DNA of 64,000 bases from contig CM022665.1 in NCBI GenBank assembly GCA_012295275.1, positions 20,279,150 to 20,343,149 of the forward strand, in the 5' to 3' direction. Positions 51,841-64,000 of the stretch are shown here, piece after piece; position 1 is the first letter of the stretch, and the number at the start of each line of letters is the position of its first letter. The notes beneath the pieces are model-generated. The model did no database searches. It was not told the origin of the DNA and saw only the letters and a list, made by a program, of their open reading frames with translations. The position numbers were made by a program, and so were the translations under genes. Source of the stretch: Chrysomallon squamiferum. Its lineage: Eukaryota > Mollusca > Gastropoda > Neomphalida > Peltospiridae.

Positions 51841-51926
51841 ACAGAACGCTCGTACAGACATGTTATTAAAATGTCAATTCCTTACCGCGGTGTTCCGCCC
51901 ACTTTGCCTGCAGGGATATCGTACCC

Positions 51927-52091
51927 ATGGAGGCTGCGGTGGTTCTCACGCCAGCCACGCCCCTGTGTCACGTGTTAGTGCAGATTTTCTCACGGAATAA
52001 TAGATCTGCTGTTTTCGAAAGAAGTGACGAGGATGTGTTGCGTCTGAGTTTTCGTATTGTAAAACAAAGAAGTTTTTCAGCTGAGAGTTAA
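51927..52091 (+). CDS. Small open frame (54 codons) in a GC-richer block
   Basis: ATG in a good context (ACCCATGG) after a TGCAG acceptor-like word, within a CpG-containing block that also has CACGTG at about 51970. The frame starts [12 protein letters not shown] and ends in TAA at 52089. No family is recognised and no conservation can be tested. It may be a first exon, a short peptide or chance. Confidence 0.18.
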   Translation: MEAAVVLTPATPLCHVLVQIFSRNNRSAVFERSDEDVLRLSFRIVKQRSFSAES

Positions 52092-52186
52092 ATGTATAGG
52101 TAGTTTAAAAATACGTGTTCTAGTGTAAATATGCTGAGGGAGAGACAGAGAGAGAGAGACATAGAGAGAGAGAGAGGGAGGGCGGG

Positions 52187-52193
52187 AGGGTGA

Positions 52194-52290
<97 letters not shown>
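52187..52290. repeat. (GA)n microsatellite
   Basis: GA run of about 100 bases with a single early interruption. Confidence 0.97.
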
Positions 52291-52292
<2 letters not shown>

Positions 52293-52589
52293 TTGTATGT
52301 GTGTGCCGGTCTGTACATAACTCTGTTTGTGCGTTTGTTTGCGTATTTCTCTGTTCATTTTATCTTCGAGGGAACATTTAAATTCATGTAAACTGTAAGT
52401 AGCTGAAAAATGGTATATTTGGCCAACAGGATTCCATTCTCTTAAGTTAATTTCACAAATGAAATATTCGCAGTTGAAATAATGTATTTGTCCACTCTCA
52501 GTTATGATTCCATGGATGATCTCATGCGAAGGGAAACCAGCTAATTAAGTTTAAATTCTGTAGAAAGTTATAAAAGTGGAAAAGTTAAT

Positions 52590-52664
52590 CATAATAATAA
52601 TAATAATAATAATAATAGTAATAATAATAATAATGATAATGATAATAATAATAACAACAACAAC

Positions 52665-52724
<60 letters not shown>
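52590..52724. repeat. (AAT)n microsatellite
   Basis: AAT triplet run of about 130 bases with a few GAT/AAC interruptions. Confidence 0.95.
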
Positions 52725-52802
52725 CTGTTATTCCTTATACAGACTCACGTAAGAAGTATTATTTACAAAGACAACAATAAAAATACACACTTCTTACAGA
52801 TT

Positions 52803-52808
52803 TTTATT
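52803..52808 (-). terminator. Probable polyadenylation signal of the DEG/ENaC gene
   Basis: AATAAA on the minus strand, about 290 bases after the stop codon at 53094-53096. Confidence 0.45.
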
Positions 52809-53093
52809 AATTTTTGCACAACTGAAAGAACTAAAAAATGAGTTTGGTAGCGGAAAATCGCTATACTTTATCATCAGCATTTTGTACTGTGTAGGATTAT
52901 TCATCCAGTTTTTTGTTGGGTTTATATTTTCCATCTTCTAAATTTTAATTTGCACCATTATTTCCTCTTTAGGCTTTTATGTTGTTGTTGTTGCTGCTGC
53001 TGCTGCTGCTGATGATGATGATGATGTTGTAGCTTCACAGTAATCTATCTGAGTAGACGGTGTTTAATTTCTATTTCTACATCCTGTTCACCT

Positions 53094-62574
<9,481 letters not shown>

Positions 62575-62579
62575 CTGTA

Positions 62580-62809
62580 ATAATAATACTAATCATCATC
62601 ATCGTAATACTAATATTAATGCTAGTTATGATGATGATGATAATAATAATACTAATAATATTAATAATAAAAAGAAGAAGACGAAGAAGAAGCAGAACAA
62701 CACCAACAACAAACAACAACAACAAAAGCAACATCAATAATAAAAATAATAATGTCATATAATTTGTTTGCTTATTTGTTTTCGTTGTTTTTATTCTATG
62801 GTCATAATA

Positions 62810-62902
<93 letters not shown>

Positions 62903-64000
62903 TTTTTTAATTACGAAAAAGAACCAAAAAAAAAAAAAAAAAAATCCTCTTTGATTACACGAAGATGAAATGTACACAAACCGATCATTACAAGCACTCT
63001 AAACGTTTTAGTCGACAGTAAAACAATTTCCTGTCGTCATTCTCTGTGGAAAGCACGCAGAACTAAAACGTTCTTTTATCCGCATCACCGCAAACCGCAG
63101 TCACATTGTCTAGATGATTACGTCAGCTTTCCGCGCTCATCACGAATCCGTTAACCGTTTCAATAGACGATTCTCTGTTCTGTTTGTGCTTATATTTACA
63201 CGTTCTTTACGCGTGAGATTTGCAAAAATCGGAAAGAACTGTTAGTAAATCTACCATGCGGCTGAGTTTTATATGAAACAAAACAGCTATTTTTGTATGG
63301 AAATTCTCCATTTACACGATTTAAAACATTTTTATTGAAACCTTGTAGACACACTTTAAGTTGGTATAATACAATATATTAATGTGAGACAATGGTGGTC
63401 TGTAACTGATCGGTTTTCACTGCAGACTTTTACATCAAAGTTCTGTTTGCTTTACATTGTCAGTAGAGAGAGTTTATTTACGTCCATTATCAGTGAAACA
63501 AGACAAAAATATTTGTTCTGTGAAATATAACTCCTACGACAAAATTCTATTCATTTTATATTTTAATTCTTTACTTGTGTTTTTAAGTTTTTATTTTTTT
63601 ATTTTTCCTTTATGCCCTTCTTAATGTGTGTGTATCTGTGTGTGTGACTGTGTGTGTGTGTGTATGTGTGTGATAACAGTAACAACAATAACAATAACCA
63701 TAACAATTACAATAATAATGAAAATGACAATAATATATAACACGCGAACGCGCACGCACTCACTTATATTTATTTATTTATATATATATACATCTCTGGG
63801 TTTTTGTTTTTTAAATATACTTTCTGGTACGCTGACTTTTCCTAATAAAAACTGTATGGTTCGCTGACTCTGTTTAGTTTAATCATATTCTCGCAACTAA
63901 TAACTCGTCATTTATAGAGCTTTCCTTTTTTAAAAAAAAAAAAATTTATTTGATGAGTTTATTATTTTTGGTGCCCAAATTATAAGATATTAATGAACGT
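62580..64000. other. Upstream channel intron and window end
   Basis: I looked here on the minus strand for the exon encoding the first membrane helix and found none. Contains ATC/AAT triplets, the (CT)n tract, a GC-richer stretch (63000-63250) and a TG tract near 63650. Confidence 0.5.
62815..62898. repeat. (CT)n microsatellite
   Basis: CT run of about 84 bases with one late interruption, upstream (minus strand) of the first visible channel exon. Confidence 0.97.

Larger units (their letters stand above)
47097..53090. other. Orange gene 3' UTR and intergenic region
   Basis: No recognised gene. AATAAA hexamers occur near 47923 and 47937. Otherwise AT-rich DNA with microsatellites, a minisatellite (51455-51840) and a GC-richer block at 51890-52090. 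Confidence 0.5.

Overview
This is animal genomic DNA: multi-exon genes with GT-AG introns, AT-rich noncoding sequence, and very many microsatellites and minisatellites. The gene content (an invertebrate A20/TNFAIP3, a FAAH2-type amidase, a DEG/ENaC channel) and the repeat style suggest a lophotrochozoan, most likely a mollusc. That placement is an inference from families and texture, not a database match.

Layout. (1) 0.1-5.9 kb, plus strand: a seven-exon nuclease of the CCR4/Angel/PDE12 exonuclease-endonuclease-phosphatase (EEP) type, with a long charged N-terminal extension. (2) 10.65-15.43 kb, minus strand: an A20/TNFAIP3 orthologue with an OTU deubiquitinase domain, eight A20 zinc fingers and a Ser/Gln/Asn decapeptide repeat. 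Its 5' flank carries a perfect kappaB site. (3) 18.37-23.48 kb, plus strand: FAAH2, with the complete Lys-Ser-Ser triad. The 5' borders of two of its exons have been copied into the upstream introns. (4) 24-34.5 kb: no recognised gene. It holds simple repeats, a near-identical inverted duplication (arms near 28.2-28.96 and 32.27-32.98 kb) and several GC-richer, promoter-like blocks. (5) 34.6-47.1 kb, plus strand: a gene I assembled from short exons. It encodes a HEY/HES-like Orange domain with no visible bHLH, and it has phase-compatible alternative first and last exons. This is the most novel element here. (6) 47-53 kb: no recognised gene. (7) 53.1-62.6 kb, minus strand: a DEG/ENaC sodium channel in eleven visible exons; the exon(s) for the N terminus and first membrane segment are not found and probably lie beyond the right edge.

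The genes are independent transcription units; nothing shows that they work in one pathway. A20 is a brake on NF-kappaB signalling in animals, so the kappaB site fits the known feedback control of that gene. Two small non-autonomous DNA transposons with terminal inverted repeats are present (42.36 kb and 61.54 kb). The second interrupts a minisatellite and shows its TA insertion site directly. Long GA/CT dinucleotide tracts are absent from the first 29.5 kb and frequent after it.

All exon joins were built by hand from splice sites, reading phase and family resemblance. They have not been checked against transcripts.
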